Source: Clostridia bacterium (GTDB taxonomy: Bacteria; Bacillota; Clostridia; Oscillospirales; Acutalibacteraceae). Taken from it: DNA of 64,000 nucleotides. Under the pieces are notes generated by a model that worked only from the letters and a program-made list of their open reading frames with translations, was not told the origin of the DNA and did not search any database. The translations under genes and the position numbers were made by a program. Below, one piece after another: positions 52,562-61,551 of the stretch. The stretch spans positions 1-64,000 of the forward strand of contig JAFQWA010000013.1 in assembly GCA_017407705.1 (NCBI GenBank), written 5' to 3'. Position 1 is the stretch's first letter. Each line of letters begins with the position of its first letter.

Positions 52562-53500
52562 ATGATTTCTTTTTACAAAACCCTGAACAACTGCATTTGC
52601 CAGATCGATGAATACGAAGCAGGTTGCTGGATCAATGTAATGGCTCCCGATAAGGACGAAATTGCAGTTTTGCAGGAGAAATTCGGCGTTGAAGCCGAGT
52701 ATATCCGCTCATCATTGGATGAAGAGGAATCTTCACATATTGAAAGTGAAGACGGTAATACTTTCTTGATATTTGACGTTCCCTGCGTTGAGAAAGACGG
52801 AGAGAACATCGTTTATAACACTATGCCTGTGGGTGTTGTGGTGACTGCGTCTAACGTTATCACCATTTCGCTCAGCGATAATCCGGTTATTATGGATTTT
52901 GTTCAGGGCGTTGTTAAAAACGTGCAGACCGCACATAAAACTCAGTTTGTGCTTATGCTGTTGTTCCGCATGGCAACAAGATTTTTGCAGTATCTGAAAC
53001 AGATCGACAGGCACTCACGTTATCTGGAAAGCAATCTGAGAAAGTCTATGAAAAATAAGGGTCTTGTTCAGCTTTTGGACTTGGAAAAATCACTGGTTTA
53101 TTTCCAGACCTCACTAAAGTCTAACGAAATGACCACTGAGAAGATTCTGCGTGGCAGATACTTAAAGCTTTACGATGAAGATCAGGAGCTGCTGGAGGAC
53201 GTTTTGATCGAATTGAAACAGGCTATTGAGATGTCTAACATTTATTCATCTATTCTCTCAGGCACTATGGACGCTTTCTCATCGGTTATTTCTAACAACC
53301 TGAACGTGGTTATGAAGGTGCTTACCTCGCTGACTGTTTTGATGGCAATACCCACTATGATATTCAGCTTTTACGGTATGAACATCGGCTCAAACACAGG
53401 TTTGCCTTTAGCGCAGAATATGCTGTTCCCGTCTATTGTTACAGTGGTTCTTACCGCCACAGTGGGACTTATACTTTACAAAAAAGATATGTTTAAATAA
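52562..53500 (+). CDS. corA: CorA-family divalent cation channel
   Basis: 312 residues: large cytosolic domain with helices (about 1-250), then two membrane spans at about 253-273 and 286-305. The signature YGMN is at the end of the first span (FSFYGMNIG), the Mg2+ selectivity filter. Transports Mg2+, or Co2+/Ni2+ in some members; Zn2+ exporter relatives (ZntB) lack nothing visible that would separate them. RBS AAGGGGG is covered by a hairpin in its leader. Monocistronic. Confidence 0.9.
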   Translation: MISFYKTLNNCICQIDEYEAGCWINVMAPDKDEIAVLQEKFGVEAEYIRSSLDEEESSHIESEDGNTFLIFDVPCVEKDGENIVYNTMPVGVVVTASNVITISLSDNPVIMDFVQGVVKNVQTAHKTQFVLMLLFRMATRFLQYLKQIDRHSRYLESNLRKSMKNKGLVQLLDLEKSLVYFQTSLKSNEMTTEKILRGRYLKLYDEDQELLEDVLIELKQAIEMSNIYSSILSGTMDAFSSVISNNLNVVMKVLTSLTVLMAIPTMIFSFYGMNIGSNTGLPLAQNMLFPSIVTVVLTATVGLILYKKDMFK

Positions 53501-53530
53501 AAACAAGCCGTTCAGATGAACGGCTTGTTT
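53501..53530. terminator. Bidirectional terminator corA / nadC
   Basis: AAACAAGCCGTTC (53501-53513) and GAACGGCTTGTTT (53518-53530), 13-bp perfect stem with AGAT loop, T-rich on both strands. Confidence 0.92.
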
Positions 53531-54367
53531 TTATTTAATCTTCATTGAAATATCAAATGCTTTAACAGAATGTGTAAGTGCGCCGATAGAGATTATATCA
53601 ACACCGGTTTTTGCTACCTCAATAATAGTTTCGTCGGTGATGTTGCCCGATGCCTCTAAAAGTGCCTTGCCCTTGTTCATTTCAACAGCCTTTGCCATTG
53701 TCTGAACGTCCATATTATCCAGCATAATTACGTCTGCATTGGCGCTTAACGCTTCCTCTACCTCTTTAAGGTTACGGGTTTCAACCTCGATCTTAACCAT
53801 ATGACCGATTTTCTCACGAAGCAGCTCTACAGCCTTTGTAATACTTCCTGCCGCATCAATATGATTGTCTTTTAGCATAGCCGCATCGGAAAGGTTGTAT
53901 CTGTGATTCTTGCCGCCGCCCACTGTAACGGCATACTTCTGTATAGGACGAAGTCCCGGCAAGGTCTTTCTTGTATCAGCAACGGTAGCGTTGGTGCCTT
54001 TGATAAGCTCCACTGCGTGATTGGTTGCGGTGGCAACACCTGACATATGCTGCAACAAGTTAAGGGCTGTACGCTCACCTTTAAGCAACAAACGGGTGTG
54101 TCCCTTCAAGGTTGCTATAACGTCACCTTTTTTAAGCTTATCACCGTCTTTTTTAAAGCACTGTGCTGTGAAATCATCATCCAGCATCTGGAATACTTTA
54201 AGGGCAATATCAAGTCCGCACAGCACACCGTCTGCCTTGGCAAGGAAGGTGGCTTCAGACATCTGATCCTCACTGATAACCAGATCAGCAGAGGTGTCAA
54301 TATAATTTATATCCTCAAGTAATGCGGTTTTAATAAGCTCTTCAACGTAAAATTTGTTTAAAATCAT
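53531..54367 (-). CDS. nadC: Nicotinate-nucleotide diphosphorylase (carboxylating)
   Basis: Quinolinate + PRPP to nicotinate mononucleotide, third step of de novo NAD synthesis. 278 residues from ATG at 54367 (MILNKFYVEELI), preceded by GAGAGGAG and overlapping the nadB stop as ATGA; 20 further in-frame codons upstream lie within nadB. Motifs: ERTALNLLQHMSGVAT, DTRKTLPGLRPIQKYAV, KDNHI, IEVETRNLKE, IMLDNMD and LEASGNIT. Confidence 0.95.
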   Translation of the reverse strand: MILNKFYVEELIKTALLEDINYIDTSADLVISEDQMSEATFLAKADGVLCGLDIALKVFQMLDDDFTAQCFKKDGDKLKKGDVIATLKGHTRLLLKGERTALNLLQHMSGVATATNHAVELIKGTNATVADTRKTLPGLRPIQKYAVTVGGGKNHRYNLSDAAMLKDNHIDAAGSITKAVELLREKIGHMVKIEVETRNLKEVEEALSANADVIMLDNMDVQTMAKAVEMNKGKALLEASGNITDETIIEVAKTGVDIISIGALTHSVKAFDISMKIK

Positions 54368-55833
54368 CGGTTTATAGCTCCTCTCAAAATAAGTGCGGCA
54401 ACGGTTGCCAAACTTTTTGCCTCGCAATAATCAACGGTTTTCTTGAAATAGCTGTTATTTAGTCGGGAACGGATCTGCTCGATAACCTTAAGCCCCTTCT
54501 CAGCGGCCGCCTGATCCGGCAACACAAAATGTGACTTTTGCATTATCTCACGTATCTGTGTCCTGATACCCTCGGGCAACGGTGCAGTGCCGTCCACAAT
54601 TTTAGGTGGTGTTCCGTGGACCGCTACGAAATTGGGGTGATGTATTTTTCGGTTTATCTCATCTGCCGCTCTACGGGAGAATACCAACGCCTCCAACAAC
54701 GAGTTAGATGCCAGTCGGTTTTTACCGTGGACCCCTGTATTGGCACACTCACCCACTGCATACAGTCGGTCAATACCTGTGTAGCCGTTTTCATCCACCT
54801 GAATTCCGCCCATAAGATAATGATGACATGGGAAAATGGGAATAGGCTCTTTGGTAAGGTCAACGCCCTCATTAAGGCATCTTTCATATATCATGGGAAA
54901 ACGGTTTTTAAGAAAATCAGCATCAAGACGGGAAATATCAAGATAAAATTTATCACTGCCGGTACGTCGGTACTCCATCATAATTGAGTGGGAAACCTTA
55001 TCTCTGGGTGCTAACTCCAGACGCTCATCATACAAGTGCATAAACCGCTCAAAATTGCAGTTCAGCAAATATGCACCTTCACCACGCACCGCTTCACTGA
55101 TCAAAAAACGCTCTCTATCCTCACCTGCCGCAAAAGCAGTGGGATGAAACTGGATGTAGTCAAGATCCTTGATCTGAGCACCAAGCTCGTAGGCAAATCT
55201 GATACCGTCACCGGTGGCAATAGACGAGTTGGTGGTGTATTTATAAACTCTGCCCACACCACCCGTTGCCAAAACAACAAAGGATGCCGACACAGTTTTA
55301 AGCTGCTTATTATCCAGCATTTCCACAAAAAATCCGCTTTCACCACGGGTTATCTGCACACAGGCAACATTCTCTGCCAGCTCAACGTTTTCAAGCTCAC
55401 TTACCCTTTGCAGCATAACAGTGGTAATGGCATCACCGGTGGAATCCTTGTGGTGCACTATTCTATGACGGCTATGGCCACCCTCTAAGGTCATACTAAG
55501 GCTTCCGTCGGGCTTTTTGTCAAAGTCAACCCCCAACTCACACAGCTTACGGACGTCATCGGGACCTTCCTCTACCAAAGTACGGACTGTTTTAGGGTTG
55601 TTTATCTGTCCGCCTGCTATTAAGGTATCGTTAAAATGATAGTCAAAATTATCGTTTTTCTCATCCAAAACAGCGGCAACACCGCCCTGAGCCAAGGAAC
55701 TGTTAGACAGCTTGAATTTTGACTTTGAGCAGACCAGCACTCGCAGATCTTTATCTAAATTATATGCTGCATAAAGTCCCGAAAGGCCTGTTCCGAGAAT
55801 CACAACATCATAATTATCCTTGCTGATTGCCAT
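54364..55833 (-). CDS. nadB: L-aspartate oxidase
   Basis: FAD enzyme making iminoaspartate for quinolinate synthase; under anoxia it can use fumarate. 489 residues. FAD motif ILGTGLSGLYAAY (about 11-23), SSLAQGGVAAVLD, GHSRHRIVHHKD, IQFHPTAFAAG, CHHYLMGGI, and GECANTGVHGKNRLASNS at the C-terminal flavin site. RBS GGAG. Middle gene of nadA-nadB-nadC. Confidence 0.95.
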   Translation of the reverse strand: MAISKDNYDVVILGTGLSGLYAAYNLDKDLRVLVCSKSKFKLSNSSLAQGGVAAVLDEKNDNFDYHFNDTLIAGGQINNPKTVRTLVEEGPDDVRKLCELGVDFDKKPDGSLSMTLEGGHSRHRIVHHKDSTGDAITTVMLQRVSELENVELAENVACVQITRGESGFFVEMLDNKQLKTVSASFVVLATGGVGRVYKYTTNSSIATGDGIRFAYELGAQIKDLDYIQFHPTAFAAGEDRERFLISEAVRGEGAYLLNCNFERFMHLYDERLELAPRDKVSHSIMMEYRRTGSDKFYLDISRLDADFLKNRFPMIYERCLNEGVDLTKEPIPIFPCHHYLMGGIQVDENGYTGIDRLYAVGECANTGVHGKNRLASNSLLEALVFSRRAADEINRKIHHPNFVAVHGTPPKIVDGTAPLPEGIRTQIREIMQKSHFVLPDQAAAEKGLKVIEQIRSRLNNSYFKKTVDYCEAKSLATVAALILRGAINR

Positions 55834-55844
55834 AATAGCATCTC

Positions 55845-56762
55845 CTAATTTCCGTAATATAACATATTATCAATAGACTTTTTAGCCGCAACTCTCAGTT
55901 GTTCACTGAGCTCTATATCACAGCCACCGTTACCGCAGATAGCATCATATACTCCCTGCAGAGTGGTAAGCTTCATATTGGTGCAGGTAAGCTTGTCCTT
56001 GCAAAGCTGATATACCTTCTTATCGGGGTGTTTATATTTTATGTAATCGCAAACGCCACGCTCTGTGCCGATAATCACCGGCTCATCAGTAGCCATTGTG
56101 TATTCGATAATACCACTGGTTGCACCGATATAGTCAGCATACTGTAACGCCTCAGGACGGCACTCAGGGTGCATAGCCAGTTTTGCATCGGGGTGCTGAT
56201 TTTTTGCTGCCAACACGTCTTCAGCAGTTATCTGATGGTGCACAGGGCAACAGCCGTTCATAAGATAGATGTTTTTATCCGGCAGCTGCTTTGCCACAAA
56301 TGAACCTAAGTTAGGATCGGGAATAAATAAAATATCCTTTGCAGGTAGCTTTGATACTATCTTAACTGCACTGGAGGAGGTGACGCACACGTCACACACC
56401 GATTTAAGCTCTGCTGTGGTGTTGATATACGCTACCACTGTGTGATCGGGGTGCTCCTTACGGTACTGCTCTATCTGACTTTTTTGCAGCTGCACCGCCA
56501 TAGGACAGGTAGCATCGGCATCAGAAAGAATAACTCTTTTTTCGGGGGATAATATCTTAACGGTTTCTGCCATAAATCTGACACCGCACATTAAAACTGT
56601 ATCCGATTGGAGTTTGGTAGCCGCAACAGACAAAGCAAAAGAATCACCGGTAATATCTGCAATATCAATAATTTCAGGCGCTTGATAGGTATGAGCAAGA
56701 ATACTGATATTCCGCTGTTTTTTCTCTTTTAAAATCGCCTCAATCAGCTGATCTTTTGTCAT
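55845..56762 (-). CDS. nadA: Quinolinate synthase
   Basis: 4Fe-4S enzyme condensing iminoaspartate and dihydroxyacetone phosphate to quinolinate. 305 residues, compact type. Cluster cysteines by alignment: C86 in DATCPMAV, C171/C172 in GCCPVHHQ, and C260 in LTCTNMKLTTL. ILAHTYQAPEI and GDSFALS are N-terminal marks. RBS GGAGGA. First gene of the nad operon. Confidence 0.95.
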   Translation of the reverse strand: MTKDQLIEAILKEKKQRNISILAHTYQAPEIIDIADITGDSFALSVAATKLQSDTVLMCGVRFMAETVKILSPEKRVILSDADATCPMAVQLQKSQIEQYRKEHPDHTVVAYINTTAELKSVCDVCVTSSSAVKIVSKLPAKDILFIPDPNLGSFVAKQLPDKNIYLMNGCCPVHHQITAEDVLAAKNQHPDAKLAMHPECRPEALQYADYIGATSGIIEYTMATDEPVIIGTERGVCDYIKYKHPDKKVYQLCKDKLTCTNMKLTTLQGVYDAICGNGGCDIELSEQLRVAAKKSIDNMLYYGN

Positions 56763-56803
56763 AATAAAATCCTCCGCCTAATTAAAGATACTAATACATA
56801 ATC

Positions 56804-56832
56804 ATTGTAACACAAAATTTGTAAAAGTAACA
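56804..56832 (-). promoter_or_regulatory. Probable promoter of nadABC
   Basis: Minus strand: TACAAT (56809-56804) preceded by TGTG-T, an extended -10; the -35 region (TGTTAC, 56832-56827) is poor. The 19 nt up to the -10 box agree at 17 positions with those in the minD promoter. Confidence 0.5.
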
Positions 56833-56889
56833 GAGAAAAATAAAACAAATGTAAAAAAGAATATCCTGAGAATTTTATAATATTTGTAA

Positions 56890-56917
56890 AAAACCGACTG
56901 TTAACACAGTCGGTTTT
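56890..56917 (-). terminator. Terminator of the glgB-glgC-glgD operon
   Basis: AAAACCGACTGT (56890-56901) and ACAGTCGGTTTT (56906-56917), 12-bp perfect stem with TAAC loop, 5 nt after the glgD stop. Confidence 0.9.
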
Positions 56918-56921
56918 TAAT

Positions 56922-58028
56922 TTAAACTATTAAGCCTTTGCCGATCACCATTGGGAATGACTTAAATCCCATCAGTGTTCTTCCCTGCTGAATATTCACG
57001 TTTTTATCAGCAACCACGTAGGAAAGCTGAGTATTCTCGCCAACGGTACAGCCCTGCATAAGTATGCAGTTTTCCACCTTAGCACCCTTCTCAACCTTAA
57101 CGCCTCTGAAGATAATGCTGTTTTTAACCTCACCCTCAATAACGCAACCGTCAGCAATCAGGGAGTTAACTGCCTTTGAGCCGAAGCCGTATCTTGAAGG
57201 CATATCGTCACGCAGCTTGGTAAATACGGGATACAATGGGTTAAACAGGTCGTCACGCACCTCTTTATTCAAAAGGCTCATATTAACGTCAAAATAAGTT
57301 TGCATACTGTCAACAACCGCTGCAAACTGAGTAACCTCAAATCCGCACATCTTGTAATTATTTACTTCACGCTGCAAAACGTCAATACCGAAATCGGTGT
57401 AATTGTGGATATAAGCGTTTTTAACCATCTCAATAAGCAGCTGACGTTTTATCAGCACCATACCAAGACTTCCCTTACTCTCAGCACCGCCGATCTGAGC
57501 ATCGGTGGTTATCTCGGTGATACGACCGTCCTCATCGGTGGTTAAAACGATCTCACTGTTAACGCCCTTCTTATAAGCGATAGTTACATCAGCGCCTGTT
57601 TCTTTATGCTGATCAAACATCTTCTCTAAATCAACGTTCGTAACAGTGTTAGCGTCGGTAAGTAAAACATATTCCTCTTTTGAACGCTCAAGGAACATAA
57701 GGTTGCCATGAAGAGCGTCTATCTTGCCCTTATACACACCGTATTCAGAGTTGGCATAGGGGGACAAAATGTAAAGACCGCCGTGTTTTCTTGCCAGATC
57801 CCAGGATTTACCGTTTCCTAAGTGGTCCACAAGTGACTGGAAATTACGTTTTGTAACAACCGCCACCTTGAAAATACCTGCATTAACCATTGATGACAAT
57901 GCAAAGTCGATTATTCTGTAACGGCAGCCAAGCGGCACCGAGCCGATAGTTCTGTGAGCAGTAAGTTCGGCAAGCTTTTGATCTCCTGTGTTGGCGAAGA
58001 TCATACCCATAACATCATTGCTTCTCAT
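56922..58028 (-). CDS. glgD: GlgD subunit of glucose-1-phosphate adenylyltransferase
   Basis: Firmicutes-specific partner of GlgC. 368 residues from ATG at 58028; GGAGG lies 10 nt ahead, while the TTG at 58037 is too near. Nucleotidyltransferase fold with a degenerate N terminus (VMGMIFANTGDQKLAEL instead of the GlgC GG-x-GxR loop) and C-terminal left-handed beta-helix repeats (NSIIFRGVKVEKGAKVENCIL). In Bacillus the GlgCD complex is more active than GlgC alone; GlgD is regulatory or weakly catalytic. Confidence 0.92.
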   Translation of the reverse strand: MRSNDVMGMIFANTGDQKLAELTAHRTIGSVPLGCRYRIIDFALSSMVNAGIFKVAVVTKRNFQSLVDHLGNGKSWDLARKHGGLYILSPYANSEYGVYKGKIDALHGNLMFLERSKEEYVLLTDANTVTNVDLEKMFDQHKETGADVTIAYKKGVNSEIVLTTDEDGRITEITTDAQIGGAESKGSLGMVLIKRQLLIEMVKNAYIHNYTDFGIDVLQREVNNYKMCGFEVTQFAAVVDSMQTYFDVNMSLLNKEVRDDLFNPLYPVFTKLRDDMPSRYGFGSKAVNSLIADGCVIEGEVKNSIIFRGVKVEKGAKVENCILMQGCTVGENTQLSYVVADKNVNIQQGRTLMGFKSFPMVIGKGLIV

Positions 58029-58048
58029 TATAGTCAATCCTCCCTTAC

Positions 58049-59245
58049 TTACATTCCCAGCATTGCTTTAGGCGGAATCTTGTCGCCTTTAGCAATGGTA
58101 ATATCGGGGCCGATAGTAGCCACGCCCCAGCTATCCTTATCGTCACAATCCTCAGGTCTTGCACCGATAACGGCATCTTCTTCAATAACTGCATTTTCTG
58201 CAACGATAGCATACTGCACCACTGCACCTGACTTTATCACAGCACCGGGCATAATAACGCTATCTCTTACTGCAGCACCACTCTCAACCTTAGCACCGGA
58301 GAACAGCACAGAATCCAGCACATCGCCTTCAACAGTGCAACCCTCACTGATAAGTGAGTTCTGAATATTAGCGGTGTCTGCCACAAAGTGGGGCGGCAGA
58401 GCACGGGTTCTTGCATAGATCTTCCACTCGGGATCATCCAACTCCAAAGTAGTTTTGGGATTAAGCAAGTCCATATTCGCTTCCCAAAGGCTGTCAATGG
58501 TTCCAACGTCCTTCCAATAGCCCTCAAAGGGATATGCAAACATACGCTTATTATCATTTAACATGGCAGGAATGATATCCTTACCGAAGTCGTTAGATGA
58601 ATTGGGATTTTCTTCATCCTTGGTAAGATAATGCTTTAAATCCTTCCAGTTGAAGATGTAGATACCCATAGATGCTTTGTTGCTCTTAGGCTCCTTGGGC
58701 TTCTCCTGGAACTCGTAAATGCTGTTATCCTCGTTGGTATTCATAATACCAAAACGGGATGCCTCTTCAAAGGGCACCTCAAGAACAGCAATAGTACAGT
58801 CAGCATTGTTCTGGTTATGGAAGTCCAGCATATCGGAATAGTCCATTTTATAAATATGGTCGCCTGATAAGATCAGCACATATTCCGGGTTGTAACGCTC
58901 GATAAAGGATAAGTTCTGATAAATAGCATTAGCAGTACCCTTATACCAGTCAGCACCTTTTATTTGCTGATAAGGAGGCAAGATATGAACGCCGCCGGTC
59001 ATTCTGTCGAGATCCCAAGGCTGTCCTGAACCGATATAATCGTTTAACTCCAAAGGCTGATACTGAGTTAACACACCCACTGTGTCAATACCTGAGTTTA
59101 TGCAGTTAGACAGAGGAAAATCAATAATTCGGTATTTTCCGCCGTAAGGGATGGCAGGTTTTGCCACGGTTTTGGTGAGTGCTCCAAGACGGCTTCCTTG
59201 TCCGCCTGCAAGCAGCATCGCAACGCACTCGGTTTTAAAATTCAT
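58049..59245 (-). CDS. glgC: Glucose-1-phosphate adenylyltransferase GlgC
   Basis: Makes ADP-glucose, the committed step of glycogen synthesis. 398 residues from ATG at 59245 ([23 protein letters not shown]); a start 13 codons upstream has no RBS. Catalytic loop [47 protein letters not shown] and the C-terminal beta-helix. 20 nt before glgD. Confidence 0.95.
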   Translation of the reverse strand: MNFKTECVAMLLAGGQGSRLGALTKTVAKPAIPYGGKYRIIDFPLSNCINSGIDTVGVLTQYQPLELNDYIGSGQPWDLDRMTGGVHILPPYQQIKGADWYKGTANAIYQNLSFIERYNPEYVLILSGDHIYKMDYSDMLDFHNQNNADCTIAVLEVPFEEASRFGIMNTNEDNSIYEFQEKPKEPKSNKASMGIYIFNWKDLKHYLTKDEENPNSSNDFGKDIIPAMLNDNKRMFAYPFEGYWKDVGTIDSLWEANMDLLNPKTTLELDDPEWKIYARTRALPPHFVADTANIQNSLISEGCTVEGDVLDSVLFSGAKVESGAAVRDSVIMPGAVIKSGAVVQYAIVAENAVIEEDAVIGARPEDCDDKDSWGVATIGPDITIAKGDKIPPKAMLGM

Positions 59246-59294
59246 ATGCTTCTCTCCATTCTTCGTGTCGTAAAAGTGCGGCACAGCAATATAA

Positions 59295-61229
59295 TTATTT
59301 TTTTACATTTTTATTTTGTGATTTTGGTGGAACGTTTTCTAAATATATTACCGACAAAGGCGGTAAATTCAAGGAAATACTCTGCTCGAAACCGTGGGTA
59401 GCAAGTTTTTTACTCCTTACCCTACCCTTAGGACCTGCCCCGTTACCGCCGAAATCAGTGTTATCGGTGTTTAAAACCACCTGATAACTGCCGGACTTTG
59501 GAACACCGATCCTATAATTTTCTCGGTAAACAGGAACAAAGTTGCAAACAGCAATTATTTCCTTACCTTTTTCGTCAATTCTTCTGAATGCAATAACGCT
59601 TTGTGAATTATCATCATGGGAAATCCAACTAAAGCCTTCCCAGGAAAAGTCTATCTGCCAAAGAGGAGCGTAGGCCTTGTACAAGGCATTCAGCGTTTTA
59701 ACAAAATGCTGCATTTTGCTATGCTTGTCATAGCTGAGTAATAACCAGTCCAACTCGTTGGCAAAGTTCCACTCAATAAACTGAGCGAACTCTTGTCCCA
59801 TAAAAGTTAGCTTTTTACCGGGATGAGCCATCATATAAGCGAAAAACGCTCTCAATGATGCAAACTTATCATCATACTCTCCGGGCATTTTCTCTATCAG
59901 CGAACACTTACCGTGTACTACCTCATCATGAGAAAGGGGCAGTATGAAATTCTCGGAAAATGCGTAGAAAAAGCTGAAGGTAAGACTATCGTGATTATAC
60001 TTGCGGTAAATGGGGTCAAGTGACATATACCTTAGCATATCGTTCATCCAACCCATATTCCACTTGTAATTAAATCCCAAACCGCCTATATCCACAGGCT
60101 TGGATACATTAGCCCAAGCAGTGGACTCCTCTGCTATCATCATAGCATAAGGAAACTCCTTGAATATCTGCTGATTAAGACGCTGCAAAAACGAAATGGC
60201 TTCAAGGTTTTCATTCTTACCGTAAATATTCGGTACCCACTCACCGTCGTTTCTGCCATAATCAAGATACAGCATACTGGAAACTGCATCAACACGAAGC
60301 CCGTCAATATGAAACTTATCAAACCAAAAAGCAGCGTTGGAAATAAGAAAACTCATTACCTCAGGCTTACCGTAGTCGAACACCATAGTGCCCCACTGCT
60401 TTATCTCGCCTTTTCTGGGATCAGCGTATTCATAGCAGGCAGTGCCGTCGAACATACGCAGGCCATGCTCATCTCTTGGGAAATGGGCAGGTACCCAATC
60501 AAGTATAACGCCGATGTTTTTCTGATGGAAAATATCCACAAACTTCATAAAGTCCTTGGGAGTACCGTAACGGGAGGTTGGGGCAAAATAGCCGGTCACC
60601 TGATAACCCCAGGAAGCGTCCAACGGATGCTCGGCCACCGGCATCAGCTCAATATGGGTGTATCCCATATCCGCCACATACTCCGATAACTCCTCAGCCA
60701 GCTTCACATAGTCGAAAAACTCACCGTTATCATACTTTCTCCAGGAGCCTAAATGCACCTCGTAAACGTTCATAGGCTTACTGTAAGAGTGCTGCTTTGC
60801 TCTGGCTTTGATGTATTTAGAGTCCTTCCACTTATAACCGTCAAGCTTGTATGTTTTTGAGGCAGTAGCAGGTCTTGTCTCAAAATGGTATGCGTAAGGA
60901 TCACTTTTCATTACAATATTTTTAAAGCTGTCCTCAACTGCATACTTATAAGCGGTATATTCCTTTATCCCCGGAATAAACACTTCCCAGATGCCACCGT
61001 CGGTAATTCTGGTCATTGAATTCACAAAAGGCTGCCACCCGTTAAAATCACCGCAAACACTTACCGATCTGGCTTTTGGTGCAAAAACTCTGAACACCAC
61101 GCCCTTGGTATCGTCCACAGTGGTAAAATGAGAGCCTAACAAATCATAAGCACGACTGGACGTACCTTGATGAAAGAAATACTCTGCTAAATCGTTTCTT
61201 TTTAACGGACCGTTCATTGAAAAATTCAT
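59295..61229 (-). CDS. glgB: 1,4-alpha-glucan branching enzyme
   Basis: GH13 enzyme introducing alpha-1,6 branches in glycogen. 644 residues: CBM48 domain (about 30-125, [20 protein letters not shown]), catalytic barrel with [25 protein letters not shown] (nucleophile D314), MIAEEST (acid/base E367), [10 protein letters not shown], and a C-terminal beta domain ending in [11 protein letters not shown]. The ATG at 61229 directly follows AGGA, so the ATG at 61217 is an alternative. glgA and glgP are not in the window. Confidence 0.95.
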   Translation of the reverse strand: MNFSMNGPLKRNDLAEYFFHQGTSSRAYDLLGSHFTTVDDTKGVVFRVFAPKARSVSVCGDFNGWQPFVNSMTRITDGGIWEVFIPGIKEYTAYKYAVEDSFKNIVMKSDPYAYHFETRPATASKTYKLDGYKWKDSKYIKARAKQHSYSKPMNVYEVHLGSWRKYDNGEFFDYVKLAEELSEYVADMGYTHIELMPVAEHPLDASWGYQVTGYFAPTSRYGTPKDFMKFVDIFHQKNIGVILDWVPAHFPRDEHGLRMFDGTACYEYADPRKGEIKQWGTMVFDYGKPEVMSFLISNAAFWFDKFHIDGLRVDAVSSMLYLDYGRNDGEWVPNIYGKNENLEAISFLQRLNQQIFKEFPYAMMIAEESTAWANVSKPVDIGGLGFNYKWNMGWMNDMLRYMSLDPIYRKYNHDSLTFSFFYAFSENFILPLSHDEVVHGKCSLIEKMPGEYDDKFASLRAFFAYMMAHPGKKLTFMGQEFAQFIEWNFANELDWLLLSYDKHSKMQHFVKTLNALYKAYAPLWQIDFSWEGFSWISHDDNSQSVIAFRRIDEKGKEIIAVCNFVPVYRENYRIGVPKSGSYQVVLNTDNTDFGGNGAGPKGRVRSKKLATHGFEQSISLNLPPLSVIYLENVPPKSQNKNVKK

Positions 61230-61251
61230 TCCTATCTGTAAATCATATTAT

Positions 61252-61280
61252 ATTTTATCAAATTTTATCCCAAATTTCAA
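61252..61280 (-). promoter_or_regulatory. Promoter of the glgBCD operon
   Basis: Minus strand: TTGAAA (61280-61275), 17-nt spacer, TAAAAT (61257-61252). Confidence 0.6.
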
Positions 61281-61307
61281 TATATTGTTGTAAAAAAATA
61301 ATTATTT

Positions 61308-61321
61308 GCGTAAATTTACGC
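61308..61321. promoter_or_regulatory. 14-bp perfect palindrome upstream of glgB
   Basis: GCGTAAATTTACGC, fully symmetrical, 28 nt upstream of the glgB -35 box in the glgB / GH5 intergenic region. Its symmetry and site suggest an activator or repressor operator. Confidence 0.5.
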
Positions 61322-61459
61322 CGAGCGTTTTTGTTAAAAATGCACAAAAGTTTTACTACTTGACTAATAAAATCGCAAATCAGGATGTTATTATACCATA
61401 AGCGAGTCAAATTTTAGGTCGAAAAACAAAAATGCAGTTAAATTTCGTATATGTAAAAC

Positions 61460-61487
61460 AACCAAAAAGGACGGTGTTTTTTTGGTT
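61460..61487 (+). repeat. Inverted repeat upstream of the GH5 promoter
   Basis: AACCAAAAA (61460-61468) and TTTTTGGTT (61479-61487), 9-bp perfect arms around GGACGGTGTT, 12 nt before the -35 box. Could be an operator; the rest of this 322-nt spacer (61322-61459) is AT-rich with no further signal. Confidence 0.45.
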
Positions 61488-61498
61488 AAAACGCGTGA

Positions 61499-61527
61499 TT
61501 GACAACCGATAAATTTTGTCTTAAACT
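61499..61527 (+). promoter_or_regulatory. Promoter of the GH5 gene
   Basis: Consensus TTGACA (61499-61504), 17-nt spacer, TAAACT (61522-61527). Leader about 18 nt before the GGAGGG site. Confidence 0.65.
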
Positions 61528-61551
61528 AACAAAAAAAGACGGAGGGTTTTT

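Noticed and set aside
61360-61398. TTGACT (61360-61365) with TATACC as a promoter
   Set aside because: The spacing is 27 nt, too long for a sigma-A promoter.
61432-61512. 26-codon open frame starting MQLNFVYVKQ upstream of the GH5 gene
   Set aside because: No ribosome-binding site, and it runs across the promoter and inverted repeat.
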